Source of the DNA: Oerskovia merdavium
GTDB lineage: Bacteria > Actinomycetota > Actinomycetes > Actinomycetales > Cellulomonadaceae
Direction: 5' to 3'
Assembly (NCBI RefSeq): GCF_014836755.1
Contig: NZ_JACSQF010000019.1
Coordinates: 20,182-84,181 of the forward strand
Length of the DNA: 64,000 nt
This document shows positions 51,919-61,855 of this stretch, piece by piece. Under the pieces are notes generated by a model. The model was not told the DNA's origin, searched no databases, and saw nothing but the letters and a program-made list of their open reading frames with translations. How positions within the stretch are numbered: position 1 is the stretch's first letter; each line of letters starts with the position of its first letter. The translations under genes were made by a program, and so were the position numbers.

Positions 51919-52811
51919 TGAGCGACCTGCCGACCGTCACCGTGCTGGGCACCGGGACCATGGGGACCGGGGTGACGCACTCACTGCTGCGCGAGGGCTT
52001 CGACGTCACGGTGTGGAACCGCACTGCGTCGCGCGCCGCGCCGCTCGCCGACGCCGGAGCGCTCGTGGCCCCGACCGCCGCGCAGGCGGCGCACGGCGCC
52101 GACGTCGTGCTGAGCATCCTGTTCGACACGGCCGCGGTCCTCGATGTCCTCGACGCCGCCGGCCCCTCGGTCGGCACGGGGGCAGTGTGGGTCCAGGCGT
52201 CGACGATCGGGCGCGAGGGGACGGCCCTCGTCGTCGAGCGCGCGCGACAGCTCGGCGTCACCCTGGTCGAGGCCAACCTGCTCGGTACCAAGCAGCCCGC
52301 CGAGGAGGGGAACCTCGCCGTGCTCGCGGCGGGAGACCCCGACGTCCTGGCCGGTATCGCCCCCGTGCTCGACGCGATCTCGGCCAAGGTCGTGATCGCA
52401 GGCACCGAGGTGGGCCAGGGCACCGCGCTCAAGCTCGCGTGCAACGCGTGGCTCGCGACGATCACCGCGGGCACGGCACAGTCGATCGCCCTGGCTCGTG
52501 CCGAGGGGATCGACCCCCACCTGTTCCTCGACGCCATCGCGGGCGGCGCGTCCGACTCCCCCTACGCGCATCTCAAGGGAGCCGAGATGATCGCGGGCGA
52601 GTTCGCGCCGCAGTTCGCGCTCGACGGGCTCCGCAAGGACATCGGCCTCATCTCGGAGGCCGCGGCCCAGGCGCACCTCGACCCCGCGCTGCTCGACGCG
52701 CTGTCCGATCTCTACGGCAGCGCGGCAGCGCGTGGGCACGGCAGCGACGACATCGCGGCCGTGTACACGGCGTTCGGCACGGCACGCGCGCCGTCGCCTG
52801 CCAGCGACTGA
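51918..52811 (+). CDS. NAD(P)-dependent 6PGDH/beta-hydroxyacid dehydrogenase-like
   Basis: A 297-residue two-domain protein. GTGTMGTGVTHSLLREG is the Rossmann loop, and the C-terminal helical domain has KLACNAWLATI with the catalytic-type Lys. The family contains 3-hydroxyisobutyrate, tartronate semialdehyde and imine reductases; the substrate cannot be fixed. Co-translated with the AKR gene. Confidence 0.92.
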   Translation: MSDLPTVTVLGTGTMGTGVTHSLLREGFDVTVWNRTASRAAPLADAGALVAPTAAQAAHGADVVLSILFDTAAVLDVLDAAGPSVGTGAVWVQASTIGREGTALVVERARQLGVTLVEANLLGTKQPAEEGNLAVLAAGDPDVLAGIAPVLDAISAKVVIAGTEVGQGTALKLACNAWLATITAGTAQSIALARAEGIDPHLFLDAIAGGASDSPYAHLKGAEMIAGEFAPQFALDGLRKDIGLISEAAAQAHLDPALLDALSDLYGSAAARGHGSDDIAAVYTAFGTARAPSPASD

Positions 52812-52850
52812 CCGGAGTGCGGCTCGATCCCTGGGCCTTGCCGTCGCAGG

Positions 52851-53666
52851 TCAGGCCGCGGCGCGCCCGTGCCGCCAGTACCCGATGAAGTCGACGTTTG
52901 CCTTGGGGACCCCGCGGTCGTTCACGAGATGGCGGCGCGCCCCCGTGACGAGGCTCGACTCGCCCACCACGTAGGCGTAGACCTCGCCGGGCGGCAGGTC
53001 CGCGCGCTTCAGCACGTCGAGCGCGAGGCACCCGGGGATCGCGTGCGACTCGGCCTCGTGCTCGTCGCGCGCGACCCACCGGAGCCCGAGCCCGGCCGGG
53101 ACCCGGAAGTCCTGGGCGTCGGCCGCGTGCGGGAGCTCGACGATCGCGAGCCCGCGCGCGTCGTCGGGCAGCGAGGCGCAGATGCCCGCGACCGCGGGCA
53201 GGCCCGTCTCGTCCGCGACGAGGAGCGTCCAGTCGTGCGGGACGCGCGGGTTGTAGCCGACCCCCTGGTCGAGGACGCCCACGGGATGGCCGGCGCTCGC
53301 CCCGAGCGCGAACGCCGACGCCGGCCCGCCGTCCTCGTGCGCGACGAAGTCGATGTCGATCTCACGATCCGCCGGGCGCGCTTCCCGGACCGTGTAGTTG
53401 CGGACCCACGGCCGCCGCGCCTTGGGCGTCGCGAGGTACTGCACGTACCAGAGCCCCGACGTCGCGGTCGGCAGTCGCAGCGACTCCTGCTCGTCCCGGG
53501 GCAGGAAGAGGCGGAACCACTGGTCGAACCCCATGGGCGAGAAGTGCTCGACGCCCTCGCCCCCGACCGTGACCCGCACGATCGACGGACTCACCCGCTG
53601 CGAGGCGACCACCTCGGCAGCGATGACCTGCACGGCGGTCGGCTTGACCATCTGGAACCCGGCCAC
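52851..53666 (-). CDS. Siderophore-interacting flavoprotein reductase
   Basis: A 271-residue SIP-family ferric-siderophore reductase. An N-terminal FAD domain (to about 130) has RNYTVREARP, and the C-terminal NAD(P)H-like domain ends VDFIGYWRHGR as in ViuB/SIP. It frees iron from siderophores in the cytoplasm. The DtxR-type box at 53688-53706 lies 21 bases upstream, so it should be iron-repressed. Confidence 0.95.
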   Translation of the reverse strand: MAGFQMVKPTAVQVIAAEVVASQRVSPSIVRVTVGGEGVEHFSPMGFDQWFRLFLPRDEQESLRLPTATSGLWYVQYLATPKARRPWVRNYTVREARPADREIDIDFVAHEDGGPASAFALGASAGHPVGVLDQGVGYNPRVPHDWTLLVADETGLPAVAGICASLPDDARGLAIVELPHAADAQDFRVPAGLGLRWVARDEHEAESHAIPGCLALDVLKRADLPPGEVYAYVVGESSLVTGARRHLVNDRGVPKANVDFIGYWRHGRAAA

Positions 53667-53971
53667 GACAGTCCTTCTGCTCGGAAAGAAGGCCAGGCTA
53701 ACCTAACCACCGGCTCGGCGTCACCATCGTCCTGCGCACGGGACAGACCGGCACGACCCTCGCTTCCCGACCCGCGACACGCCCGGGTGGGCAAGTGGGC
53801 CAGGCCGCACGACGTCGTCGTTCCCGAGCAGACCCGGGCCGGGTCAGCACCGGACCTTCGTCCTTTCTCCACGCCGATGCCGACGCCACACGTAGACTCG
53901 GGCCATCTGTACAACGGGCATCTCGCTCACCCCGCGGCTGGGAAGTCGACCCCCAGCCCTGTGAGGGACGC
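53667..53971. other. 305-bp divergent gap, SIP and desaturase promoters
   Basis: It holds the DtxR/IdeR-type box near the SIP gene. On the desaturase side GAGGGACGC lies before the ATG, and I see no clear -10/-35 pair. No gene fits here. Confidence 0.5.
53688..53706 (-). promoter_or_regulatory. DtxR/IdeR iron box
   Basis: The 19 bases GAAGGCCAGGCTAACCTAA match the actinobacterial iron-box consensus TTAGGTTAGSCTAACCTAA at 15 of 19 positions, with a perfect right half. It lies 21 bases before the siderophore-interacting protein start. Confidence 0.8.
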
Positions 53972-55069
53972 ATGACCGACGCAGCCGTTCTCCCCGGATT
54001 CCGCCCCACCAAGCCCCGCACGGGCGACGGGACCAGCATCACCAGCACCTACACGGACCTGTCCAAGCGCGTCCGCGAGGCCGGGCTCCTCGAGCGGACG
54101 CACGGGTACTACGGCTGGGTCGCGGCGATCCTCACGGTCGCGCTCGGCGGGTCCGTGGCCGGCTTCGTCCTCCTGGGCGACTCGTGGTTCCAGCTCCTGA
54201 TCGCAGGCGCCCTGGGACTGATCCTCACGCAGTTCGCGTTCCTCTCGCACGAGGCCGCGCACCGCACGATCCTCACCTCGGGACCCGCGAACGACCGTGT
54301 GGGGCGGTTCCTGGCCAACGGCGTGGTCGGCATCAGCTACTCGTGGTGGATGAACAAGCACACCCGCCACCACGCGAACCCGAACCGCGTGGGCAAGGAC
54401 CCGGACATCGAGACGGACACCATCTCGTTCCTCGAGGAGAGCGCGGCCGAGCAGAAGGGCTTCCTCGCCCTCATCACGCGCCACCAGGGCTGGCTGTTCT
54501 TCCCGCTGCTCACGCTCGAGGGCATCAACCTGCACATGATCTCGATCCGGTCGTTGCTCTCCTCGGCCAAGAGCCGCGCACGGACCATGGAGCTCGTGAC
54601 GATCGCGCTGCGCCTCACGCTCTACGTGGGCGTCGTCTTCTGGTTCCTGCCGCTCGGCATGGCGTTCGCGTTCCTCGGTGTACAGCTCGCGGTGTTCGGT
54701 GTGTACATGGGTGCGTCGTTCGCCCCCAACCACAAGGGCATGGCGATCATCCCCGCGGACAGCAAGCTCGACTTCCTGTCCAAGCAGGTCCTGACCTCGC
54801 GCAACATCACGGGCGGACGCGTCATGAACGTCCTCATGGGCGGGCTCAACTACCAGATCGAGCACCACCTGTTCCCGAGCATGCCCCGCCCGCACCTCGC
54901 CAAGGCCCGCCTCATGGTCCGCGAGCACTGCGCACGCCTCGGCATGCCGTACACCGAGACCAACCTGCTCGCGTCCTACGCGATCGTGGTCCGCTACCTC
55001 AACCAGGTAGGCCTCGCGGCGCGCGACCCGTTCGACTGCCCCCTGTTCAACCAGCTCCGCAAGGTCTGA
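53972..55069 (+). CDS. Membrane fatty acid desaturase
   Basis: A 365-residue di-iron acyl desaturase. Histidine boxes HEAAH (93-97), HTRHH (130-134) and QIEHH (296-299 region, His298/His299) are complete. Four TM helices lie in two pairs, near 50-85 and 205-245. Actinobacterial relatives put double bonds into acyl-CoA or lipid chains for membrane fluidity. ATG at 53972. Confidence 0.95.
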   Translation: MTDAAVLPGFRPTKPRTGDGTSITSTYTDLSKRVREAGLLERTHGYYGWVAAILTVALGGSVAGFVLLGDSWFQLLIAGALGLILTQFAFLSHEAAHRTILTSGPANDRVGRFLANGVVGISYSWWMNKHTRHHANPNRVGKDPDIETDTISFLEESAAEQKGFLALITRHQGWLFFPLLTLEGINLHMISIRSLLSSAKSRARTMELVTIALRLTLYVGVVFWFLPLGMAFAFLGVQLAVFGVYMGASFAPNHKGMAIIPADSKLDFLSKQVLTSRNITGGRVMNVLMGGLNYQIEHHLFPSMPRPHLAKARLMVREHCARLGMPYTETNLLASYAIVVRYLNQVGLAARDPFDCPLFNQLRKV

Positions 55070-55097
55070 GCGCTCGCGGGGGTCGGCCCCGCACCGG

Positions 55098-55712
55098 TCA
55101 GAGGGGACGGACGGGCTGACGCAGCACCGTCCGCAGCTTCTCGGGCGCCGTCCGGCGCACGTCGCTGAGATAGACCTCGTGGTGCGGCCCGTTGAACGTC
55201 AGCCCGTGCTCGGGCAGGTAGTCGTCGTGCAGCCGCGCGAGCGTGGGCGCCTCGTCGTCGTACGACCCCACGTGCAGTATCTGCACCGAGTCGCCCTCGT
55301 CGTACGCGGCGAACCGCACGCGATCGAGCGCCGGCAACCCCTTCTTGCGACGCGTCGCCTCAGCCACGTCCGCGACGAACGCGTCGTCGAGCCAGCCGGG
55401 CTGCAGGACCATGAGCGTCCAGCTCCACGCGTCCTTGTCGCGGCGCACGAACGCCGCGGGGTCCTCGGCAGTCCATAGACCTTCGAGCGGCCCGACGACG
55501 TAGTCCCTGCCCAGGTCCTTCTTGCTCGCGAACTTCACGGCGTACGCGAGCGAGAACAGCGCCTCGACCGCCTCGGCGTAGGCCGGGGCCGAGTTGGGGT
55601 CGCCCTCGCCGTCGATCTGCAGGTAGTTCAAGGGCGGCACGACGACCCGGACGAGCTCACGGGGCGGCGCGTAGAGCTCGCGGTGCTCCTTGCGCAGGTC
55701 GACCTTGTCCAT
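55098..55712 (-). CDS. GyrI-like small-molecule-binding protein
   Basis: A 204-residue GyrI-like (SRPBCC-like) stand-alone domain with PPLNYLQIDGEGDPNSAPAY at the start in parts, YVVGPLEGLW and a closing HHEVYLSDVRRTAPEKLRTVLRQP. These usually sense or bind drugs. ATG at 55712 has GGAGG upstream; the longer frame is non-coding. Confidence 0.88.
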   Translation of the reverse strand: MDKVDLRKEHRELYAPPRELVRVVVPPLNYLQIDGEGDPNSAPAYAEAVEALFSLAYAVKFASKKDLGRDYVVGPLEGLWTAEDPAAFVRRDKDAWSWTLMVLQPGWLDDAFVADVAEATRRKKGLPALDRVRFAAYDEGDSVQILHVGSYDDEAPTLARLHDDYLPEHGLTFNGPHHEVYLSDVRRTAPEKLRTVLRQPVRPL

Positions 55713-55833
55713 GGGGTCCTCCAGCGGACGTCGTGGTGGCTCGTCGGTGGGTGTGTCGGCATCGGGAACCCGGGCCGACGGTGCGCACGCCCCGGGTCGG
55801 CACCATGCTCCACCCGGCCCTCGCTCCGGGCCA

Positions 55834-55865
55834 CCCGACGGCGAGAGCCTCTCTCCGCCGTCGGG
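55834..55865. terminator. Hairpin downstream of pntB
   Basis: CCCGACGGCG-AGAG pairs with CTCT-C-CGCCGTCGGG: 14 pairs, one bulged base, 3-base loop. It is about 105 bases past the pntB stop on the minus strand. The rest of 55713-55969 shows nothing. Confidence 0.6.
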
Positions 55866-55969
55866 CGGGCGGGCGGACGACGAAGAGGCGGGCCCGTCGC
55901 CCTGCCTGACGACCGGCCCACCTCCTCGCTCCCCTCGCCTCACGCGGGTCGCTCCACCCGCGCCGGGCC

Positions 55970-57352
55970 TCAGAGCGCCTGGATGATGTTCTCCACCTGG
56001 TCCTTGGCGTCTCCGAAGAGCATCGCGGTGTTGTCCTTGAAGAACAGCGGGTTCTGGACCCCCGCGTACCCCGTGGCCATCGACCGCTTGAACACGATCA
56101 CCTGCTTCGCGTTCCAGACCTCGAGCACGGGCATGCCCGCGATGGGCGAGCCCGGGTCGTCGAGCGCCGCCGGGTTGACCGTGTCGTTGGCGCCGATCAC
56201 CAGCACCACGTCGGTGTCCGGAAGGTCGTCGTTGATCTCGTCCATCTCGAGGACGATGTCGTAGGGCACCTTGGCCTCGGCGAGCAGCACGTTCATGTGT
56301 CCCGGCAGGCGTCCCGCGACGGGGTGCACGCCGAACCGGACGTCGACCCCCCGCTCACGCAGTCGGCGCACCAGGTCCGCGACCGGATACTGCGCCTTGG
56401 CGACCGCCATGCCGTAGCCGGGCGTGACCACGACCGAGCGGGCGTGCTTGAGCAGGTCCGCGACCTCGGCCGCCTGGATCTCGTGGTGCTCGCCGTAGTC
56501 CTGGTCGGAGGCCACGACCGTGCCGCCCTCGGCCCCGAAGCCGCCCAGGATCACGCTGATGAACGACCGGTTCATGGCCTTGCACATGATGTAGCTGAGG
56601 ATCGCACCCGAGGAGCCCACCAGGGCTCCCGTGATGATGAGCAGGTCGTTGCTGAGCATGAAGCCCGCCGCGGCCGCGGCCCACCCGGAGTACGAGTTGA
56701 GCATCGACACGACGACCGGCATGTCGCCGCCGCCGATCGAGGCGACCAGGTGCCAGCCGAGCGCGAGCGCGACGACCGTCATGAGGATCAGCGGCAGCAG
56801 CCCGTGGCCCGCGATGAACCAGGCCATGAGGCCGCCCGAGGCGACGAGCGCCCCGAGGTTCCACCAGTTGCGCCCCGGCAGCATGAGCGGGTTCGACCGG
56901 ATGCGCGCCGACAGCTTGAGGTAGGCCACGATCGAGCCCGTGAACGTCACGGCGCCGATGAGCACCCCGAGGAAGACCTCGACCAGGTGCACGACGTCGC
57001 CCTGCTCGGTCAGGTACGAGTTGAAACCGACGAGGACCGCGGCGAGGCCCACGAAGCTGTGCAGGAGCGCGATCATCTCCGGCATCTGCGTCATCTCGAC
57101 GCTGCGCGCACGCCACGTCCCGACGACCGCGCCGATCACGAACACCATGGCGATGAGCAGCAGCGTCACCATGACGGGACGCTCGCTGTCCTGCAGCGCG
57201 AGCGCGACCGTGGCCACGAGGGCGAGCCCCATGCCCGTCATGCCGAGCAGGCTGCCGCGACGGGCCGTCTCCTGCTTGGACAGGCCCGCGAGGCTGAGGA
57301 TGAACAGGAGGGCTGCGATGACGTATGCAGCCTGGACCAGGGAGGTCAGCAC
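55970..57352 (-). CDS. pntB: NAD(P) transhydrogenase subunit beta
   Basis: A 460-residue membrane subunit with about eight or nine TM helices (1 to about 265) and a C-terminal NADP(H)-binding domain ([30 protein letters not shown]). It moves hydride from NADH to NADP, driven by protons. GTG at 57352 lies three bases after the pntA stop. Confidence 0.95.
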   Translation of the reverse strand: MLTSLVQAAYVIAALLFILSLAGLSKQETARRGSLLGMTGMGLALVATVALALQDSERPVMVTLLLIAMVFVIGAVVGTWRARSVEMTQMPEMIALLHSFVGLAAVLVGFNSYLTEQGDVVHLVEVFLGVLIGAVTFTGSIVAYLKLSARIRSNPLMLPGRNWWNLGALVASGGLMAWFIAGHGLLPLILMTVVALALGWHLVASIGGGDMPVVVSMLNSYSGWAAAAAGFMLSNDLLIITGALVGSSGAILSYIMCKAMNRSFISVILGGFGAEGGTVVASDQDYGEHHEIQAAEVADLLKHARSVVVTPGYGMAVAKAQYPVADLVRRLRERGVDVRFGVHPVAGRLPGHMNVLLAEAKVPYDIVLEMDEINDDLPDTDVVLVIGANDTVNPAALDDPGSPIAGMPVLEVWNAKQVIVFKRSMATGYAGVQNPLFFKDNTAMLFGDAKDQVENIIQAL

Positions 57353-57355
57353 GGG

Positions 57356-58918
57356 TCAGGCCTCCTTCCGGAACATGCCGATCATGCGGTAGGCCACGAG
57401 GAACCCACCGAAGATGTTGATGGAGGCCAACGCCGCCGCCACGAAGGCGATCGACGTGACGACCCAGCTCGAGTCGCCGATCTGCAGGAGCGCGCCGACC
57501 AGGATGATCCCGGAGATCGCGTTCGTCTGGGCCATGAGAGGGGTGTGCAGCGAGTGGCTCACGTTGGAGATGACGTAGTAGCCCACGACCACCGCGAGCG
57601 CGAACACCGTGAAGTGCCCCACGAACGCGGGCGGCGAGAACGTGATGGCCAGCGCGGCCAGCACCGCGGCCAGGGCGTACCCGACCGCCCGGCGGGTACC
57701 GCGCCGTCGGGCCTCGTCGAGGGCCGTCGCGGCGTCGAGCGCGGCCAGGGCCTCGTCGACCACGGGCGCTGCCGGGGCCGCGGGGGCCGCGGCCGAGACG
57801 GCGACCGGGGGCGGCGGCCACAGGACCTCGCCCGCGCGCGCGACCGTCATGCCACGCAGCACCTCGTCGTCCAGGTCGAGCACGACCTGTCCGTCCTTGC
57901 CGGGAGTCAGGAGCTTGAGCAGGTTGACGATGTTCGTACCCACGAGCTGCGACGTGTGCTTGGGCATGCGGCTCGTGAGGTCCGTGTAGCCCAGGATCAC
58001 GACGCCGTTGTCCGTGACGACGCGCTCCCCCGGCACCGTGAGCTCGCAGTTCCCGCCGCCCGAGGCCGCGAGGTCCACGATCACGCTGCCGGGCCGCATC
58101 GCGGCGACCATCTCGGCGCTGATGGTGCGCGGGGCGCGTCCCCGCACGAGCGCCGTGGTGATGACGATGTCGGCGCGCGCGCTCTCCGCCGCGTACATCT
58201 CCGCGGTGCGGCGCTCCTGCTCGGCGGTCAGCGCGCTCGCGTAGCCGTCGGTGCTGACCTCCTGGCGCGCGCCCTCAGCCTGGACGAACTCGGCGCCCAT
58301 CGACTCGATCTGCTCACCGACCTCGGGACGCACGTCGAACGCCCGCACCTGCGCGCCGAGGCTAGCGGCCGTGCCGATCGCCGCGAGACCCGCGACGCCC
58401 GCACCGATCACGAACACGGACGCTGGGGCCGTCTTGCCGGCCGCGGTGACCTGGCCGGCGAACATGCCGCCGTACTCCTCGGCCGACTCGACCACGGCGC
58501 GGTAGCCCGCGACGTTCGACATCGCGCTGAGCACGTCGAGCGACTGGGCGCGCGAGATGCGCGGCACGGCGTCGAGGGCCAGCGCCGTGACACCGTGGTC
58601 CGCGAGCTGCTGGACGAGCGTCTCGTTCGAGCCCGGGGCCAGCATCGCGATGAGCGTCTGACCTGCCGTCAGCGACGCTACCTGCTCGGCCGACGGGCTG
58701 TTGACGGCCGTGACGACGTCGGCTCCCCACACCTGCGCCGCGTCGCCCAGGCTCGCGCCCGCCTCCACGTACGCCTCGTCGGGGTAGCTCGCGCGCTCAC
58801 CGGCGCCGCGCTCGACCACGACGTCGTACCCCAGGCCCACGAGCTGGGCCACGGTCCGGGGCGTCGCGGCGACGAGCCGCTCGCCGGGACGGGTCTCTCT
58901 GGGCACGCCGATGCGCAT
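57356..58918 (-). CDS. pntA: NAD(P) transhydrogenase subunit alpha (fused)
   Basis: A 520-residue subunit. Residues 1-380 form the NAD-binding domain with [29 protein letters not shown] and the PKHTSQLVG segment. A short Ala/Pro linker is followed by three or four TM helices (about 430-515). In many actinobacteria the soluble and membrane parts are separate genes; here they are fused as in E. coli. ATG at 58918 has AAGGAGGT upstream. Confidence 0.95.
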   Translation of the reverse strand: MRIGVPRETRPGERLVAATPRTVAQLVGLGYDVVVERGAGERASYPDEAYVEAGASLGDAAQVWGADVVTAVNSPSAEQVASLTAGQTLIAMLAPGSNETLVQQLADHGVTALALDAVPRISRAQSLDVLSAMSNVAGYRAVVESAEEYGGMFAGQVTAAGKTAPASVFVIGAGVAGLAAIGTAASLGAQVRAFDVRPEVGEQIESMGAEFVQAEGARQEVSTDGYASALTAEQERRTAEMYAAESARADIVITTALVRGRAPRTISAEMVAAMRPGSVIVDLAASGGGNCELTVPGERVVTDNGVVILGYTDLTSRMPKHTSQLVGTNIVNLLKLLTPGKDGQVVLDLDDEVLRGMTVARAGEVLWPPPPVAVSAAAPAAPAAPVVDEALAALDAATALDEARRRGTRRAVGYALAAVLAALAITFSPPAFVGHFTVFALAVVVGYYVISNVSHSLHTPLMAQTNAISGIILVGALLQIGDSSWVVTSIAFVAAALASINIFGGFLVAYRMIGMFRKEA

Positions 58919-59112
58919 GCTGACCTCCTTGCTCGGATGGCTGCACGGTATCGGTACGGCAAAGGATCCGCCGCAAGGCACGCATCGTGGACGGATGTCG
59001 TCCATGCGAATGAGGGTCCGGGACGCGAGGCGGGTGGCCCCGCGCCCGCTACCCCGGCCCGACGGCGTCAATCACCTGGCGTGGTCTGTGCGCCCTTGGC
59101 TACGGTCGCCGC

Positions 59113-59349
59113 ATGAGCAGATCTGGCCCGCCCGACGCACGCGGGCGACTCGTCGACTCCCCGTTCGACCACCGTGTCACGGCGTCTGGCTCCGTCCACG
59201 CCTACCGCGGGGGTCGGCTGGTCGCGACGATCTCCGGTGCCCGGGCCGACCGGCTGATCGCTGCACTGGAGACCGCTGACGAGGACCGGACGCAGCACCT
59301 GCTGGCACGGGCCACCGGGAACTTCCGTCGAGGGAACGAGCGGCGGTGA
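59113..59349 (+). CDS. Conserved small actinobacterial protein
   Basis: A 78-residue protein with the pattern DHRVTASGSVHAYRGGRLVATISG, then a helix and ATGNFRRGNER at the end, a layout common to small hypothetical proteins in actinobacteria. The function is unknown. It is the last host-like gene before the low-GC array. Its 3' part (59264-59346) reappears, decayed, at 61087-61168. A GTG at 59346 overlaps its stop, but the frame it opens soon runs antisense to the SUKH gene. Confidence 0.75.
   Translation: MSRSGPPDARGRLVDSPFDHRVTASGSVHAYRGGRLVATISGARADRLIAALETADEDRTQHLLARATGNFRRGNERR
59264..59346 (+). repeat. Left direct repeat (gene 3' end)
   Basis: The last about 27 codons of the 59113 gene. 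A copy with about 78 percent identity and a small deletion lies at 61087-61168 in the same orientation, bracketing 1.7 kb with the SUKH-3 and immunity-like genes. Confidence 0.6.
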
Positions 59350-59418
59350 CCCCTTCCTCCTCATCGTCGGACCACGTCCGGCTGGTCGTCGACCCGCACG
59401 CTCACCGCGTCCACACCG

Positions 59419-59987
59419 TCATCGTGCACGCTCCTCAGACTGGCCAGCACCCTCAGCCCCCGCCCCCGTCGGCCAAGGACCCAGGCCGGGATCGGAGTAC
59501 AGGCAGGGCAGCGGCCGGTCTGCCGTCACGGCCAGCTCGAACGACTCCTCGACACTCGACCCGAGCTCCCAGATCCACCCCATCCCGGCGGCGACCACTC
59601 TTCCCCGAGATTCGACGAACACACCGGAATGGCTGAGCCACTCGCCGATCGGGAAGTACCGTCCGCCGAGGACACTCTCCAGCTCCGTGGCCAGTGCACG
59701 TTGGCCGAGGCCGGCCCCGAACGGGTCGAAGCTGTACGGCTCGTCGTTCATGAAGTTCGGCCCAGCCCGGTTGACGGGTTCGATCGACAGCCCCCCAGCC
59801 TCCGGAGGACCTCCTCGGCTATCGGGTGCACCCGATAGCCCTCGCCCTCCAGCGGGCCCACCCATCGATCGACGTCGACAGCCCGTCCGGGGCTCCACCC
59901 GGATGCGGCGAGAGCCCGACACGTCGTCTCGCTCAGCGCATCGAAACGAACGAGCGACAAGTGCCCGTCTCCCGAGTCTTCAGACAT
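59419..59987 (-). pseudogene. SUKH-3 immunity protein gene, frameshifted
   Basis: Two minus frames together make one about 189-residue SUKH-3 protein. The first, from ATG at 59987, gives RFDALSETTCRALAASGWSPGR and GYRVHPIAEEVLRRLGG in parts. The second begins GLSIEPVNRAGPNF and continues to YFPIGEWLSHSGVFVESRGRV and a GSSVEESFELAV-like end. They join at a run of six C (59791-59796); one more base restores the frame. SUKH proteins neutralise nuclease toxins. Either a true inactivation, a phase-variable run or a sequencing error. Confidence 0.8.
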
Positions 59988-60478
59988 GGGTTGCAAGGCT
60001 AGCGGCCATACGACTGGACTCCCGCTGCCTCGACACTGCGGCACTGACGCCGTGCCTCGACGCCGGCACAAGGGCATCGACGTGCCTTCGCCGAAGGCTC
60101 CGTCCTGCCGGGGAGCGAGCAGGCACCACCTGTACAGGTACAGAGTCCACGGTCCAGTCGGGCTGAACTCGCAGGGCGGATCAAGACTCCGACAAGAAGT
60201 GATGGCTGGAGCAGAGACCAACGGCGCATACAGAACCAGGAGAGTCCGTGAGCGGGCACCATCTCCCCTAACTCCTCTCGATAGAGCCCCGAGATCACGC
60301 CTTCTTCACTATCGACCGTTCCGACATCCGCCCACTTCAGGAGTTCTGCCCGGACAGGTGCCTGCTCAACGCGGACCGGCAGAGGCACCGGCCGACACCA
60401 GTTACCACGGAACCGCAAGTAGATGGAGAAAACGGTGCAGATTCTGAAACGCCGCTCCTCGGCTCGCGCGGACTAAGA
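59988..60478. other. Gap without a convincing gene
   Basis: A minus frame at 59999-60418 has a plausible stretch (WADVGTVDSEEGVISGLYRE and LGEMVPAHGLSWF) but then turns Cys/Arg-rich, as if shifted. It may be a decayed gene. No signal or domain can be named. Confidence 0.4.
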
Positions 60479-60901
60479 TCACTGCATCTCCGTGAGTACG
60501 ATCCAGAGCTGTGACGATTCCTCCGCATCGTCCCCATACACGTCAACGGTGTTTCGCTCTCTCGCAACGGGTAGACGAAGGTCGACAGCCCCATCTGGAT
60601 CATAGATGGCTAGGCTTGCACCTGGAAGGACGAGGTCTCCGGTGTACATCCGGCCAACCCCCTCGGGTACGTACGGGCCTTCTACGCACGCAATACTCAC
60701 CATTCCGCCCACTGCCGGTTGGATCGATATGTAGAGAGAATCCGGACCGGCGTGAAGTGGCTGCACGCTCGGATCCCAATCACTGTGCGCATCGGTGCTA
60801 GCGGGCGCAGACACGACCACGAGCCCAAAAGTAAACCTGGCCACACAAGCTCCATAGAGTCGATCCATCACCAGGTCCACATCAGCGCGCTGGAAAATCA
60901 T
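60479..60901 (-). CDS. Immunity-like protein, paralogue of 15909-16337
   Basis: A 140-residue protein of mostly beta strands. GLVVVS, DPSVQPLHAGPDSLYISIQPAVGGMV in pieces and a closing QLWIVLTE parallel the gene at 15909. Codon use is less GC-biased than in the host genes. Sitting between a SUKH-3 gene and other small minus-strand genes, it is most simply an immunity protein for an unknown toxin. The biochemical target is unknown. Confidence 0.7.
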   Translation of the reverse strand: MIFQRADVDLVMDRLYGACVARFTFGLVVVSAPASTDAHSDWDPSVQPLHAGPDSLYISIQPAVGGMVSIACVEGPYVPEGVGRMYTGDLVLPGASLAIYDPDGAVDLRLPVARERNTVDVYGDDAEESSQLWIVLTEMQ

Positions 60902-61334
60902 ATTATTCCCTCAGATCCCATTGACAATTCTAGCCCGCTGACGAGAATATGCACCACCATGCGGAAACCCGCGAGTTTCTGGACTCCTAGAGGCTTCCCA
61001 TCCGAAGCGGCTTCGGCCCTCGCGCGACCAGATTCACGCCCAAAGCCCCGAGCCCTTCCCCCACCAAAGTGGTCTCACGCTCTCCGCGCTGGCGCCGGCA
61101 GACGAGGACCGGGCGCAGCACCCTCATGCTCGGGCGACCGGGACCTGCCGTCGGCGAACGAGCGGCAGAAACCTGAGCCCCGGCACCGCAGCAGCGTAAC
61201 GCCCCCGGCCACGAGAAGGCTGAGCACGACCTCGTCGTGCCTGTGCGAAGAGCGCTGCCACGGACGAGTCGAGGCGCAGCACGAGTCCCCGACACAGGCG
61301 GACGCGTGTCCGGCTTGTCCAGGGGCTAGCAGCC
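60902..61334. other. 433-bp gap with decayed gene fragment
   Basis: No intact gene. 61087-61168 is a decayed copy of the 3' end of the 59113 gene. The flanks carry stops in the relevant frames and no domain is visible. Confidence 0.6.
61087..61168 (+). repeat. Right direct repeat (decayed 3' end of 59113 gene)
   Basis: It retains GACGAGGACCGG, CGCAGCACC and AACGAGCGGC in the same order and spacing as 59264-59346. A one-base loss near the end breaks the frame, so it is a non-functional fragment. Confidence 0.6.
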
Positions 61335-61715
61335 TCACCATGAATTGCGCACACCCCCTGCCTCGTCATATATGACGAAAGCGGGGTCATCAACCAGAGT
61401 CTCAGTGATTGCCACCATCGAAGAAAGGTCCGGATCTCGCCCTGAAGCCGTCCAGGATACAATCACGTTGGGACGGGCACGGTCAACGAAGAGAGTCTTG
61501 GCCACGCCGTCGGCGTACCAGTTTAAGAGATCCTCCCACAGATCAATCTCCACATAGAGACGGCCGTCACCATTACCGACGTAGAAATCCAACTTCTCAC
61601 GACTCGGATTTCGCAGGTTGAAGAGTTCCCACTTGCTGCACATCTCACTGACAAAGCTGGCGTCTACCAGCCTTCGTGGGCGCGAGCTCACGGCAATTAC
61701 CATCAACTGATACAT
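61335..61715 (-). CDS. Hypothetical protein of the immunity array
   Basis: A 126-residue acidic protein: EMCSKWELFNLRNPSREKLDF, then GRLYVEIDLWEDLLNWYADG and VIVSWTASGRDP. The mixed alpha/beta pattern and small size suit immunity proteins, but I recognise no family. No ribosome site is clear at ATG 61715 or ATG 61703. GC is low for this genome. Confidence 0.55.
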   Translation of the reverse strand: MYQLMVIAVSSRPRRLVDASFVSEMCSKWELFNLRNPSREKLDFYVGNGDGRLYVEIDLWEDLLNWYADGVAKTLFVDRARPNVIVSWTASGRDPDLSSMVAITETLVDDPAFVIYDEAGGVRNSW

Positions 61716-61855
61716 CGATTTATGTCGCGTCTTCTTACCGCACTAGCGTGGCATACGAGGCCCTGCGGGTTGTGAGGTCTTCGACATCCCCACCAAGCCC
61801 GCCGGCCTTCCCACGTGACGACCGGAACGAGCGCCAACGTCATGACAGGGTACAC

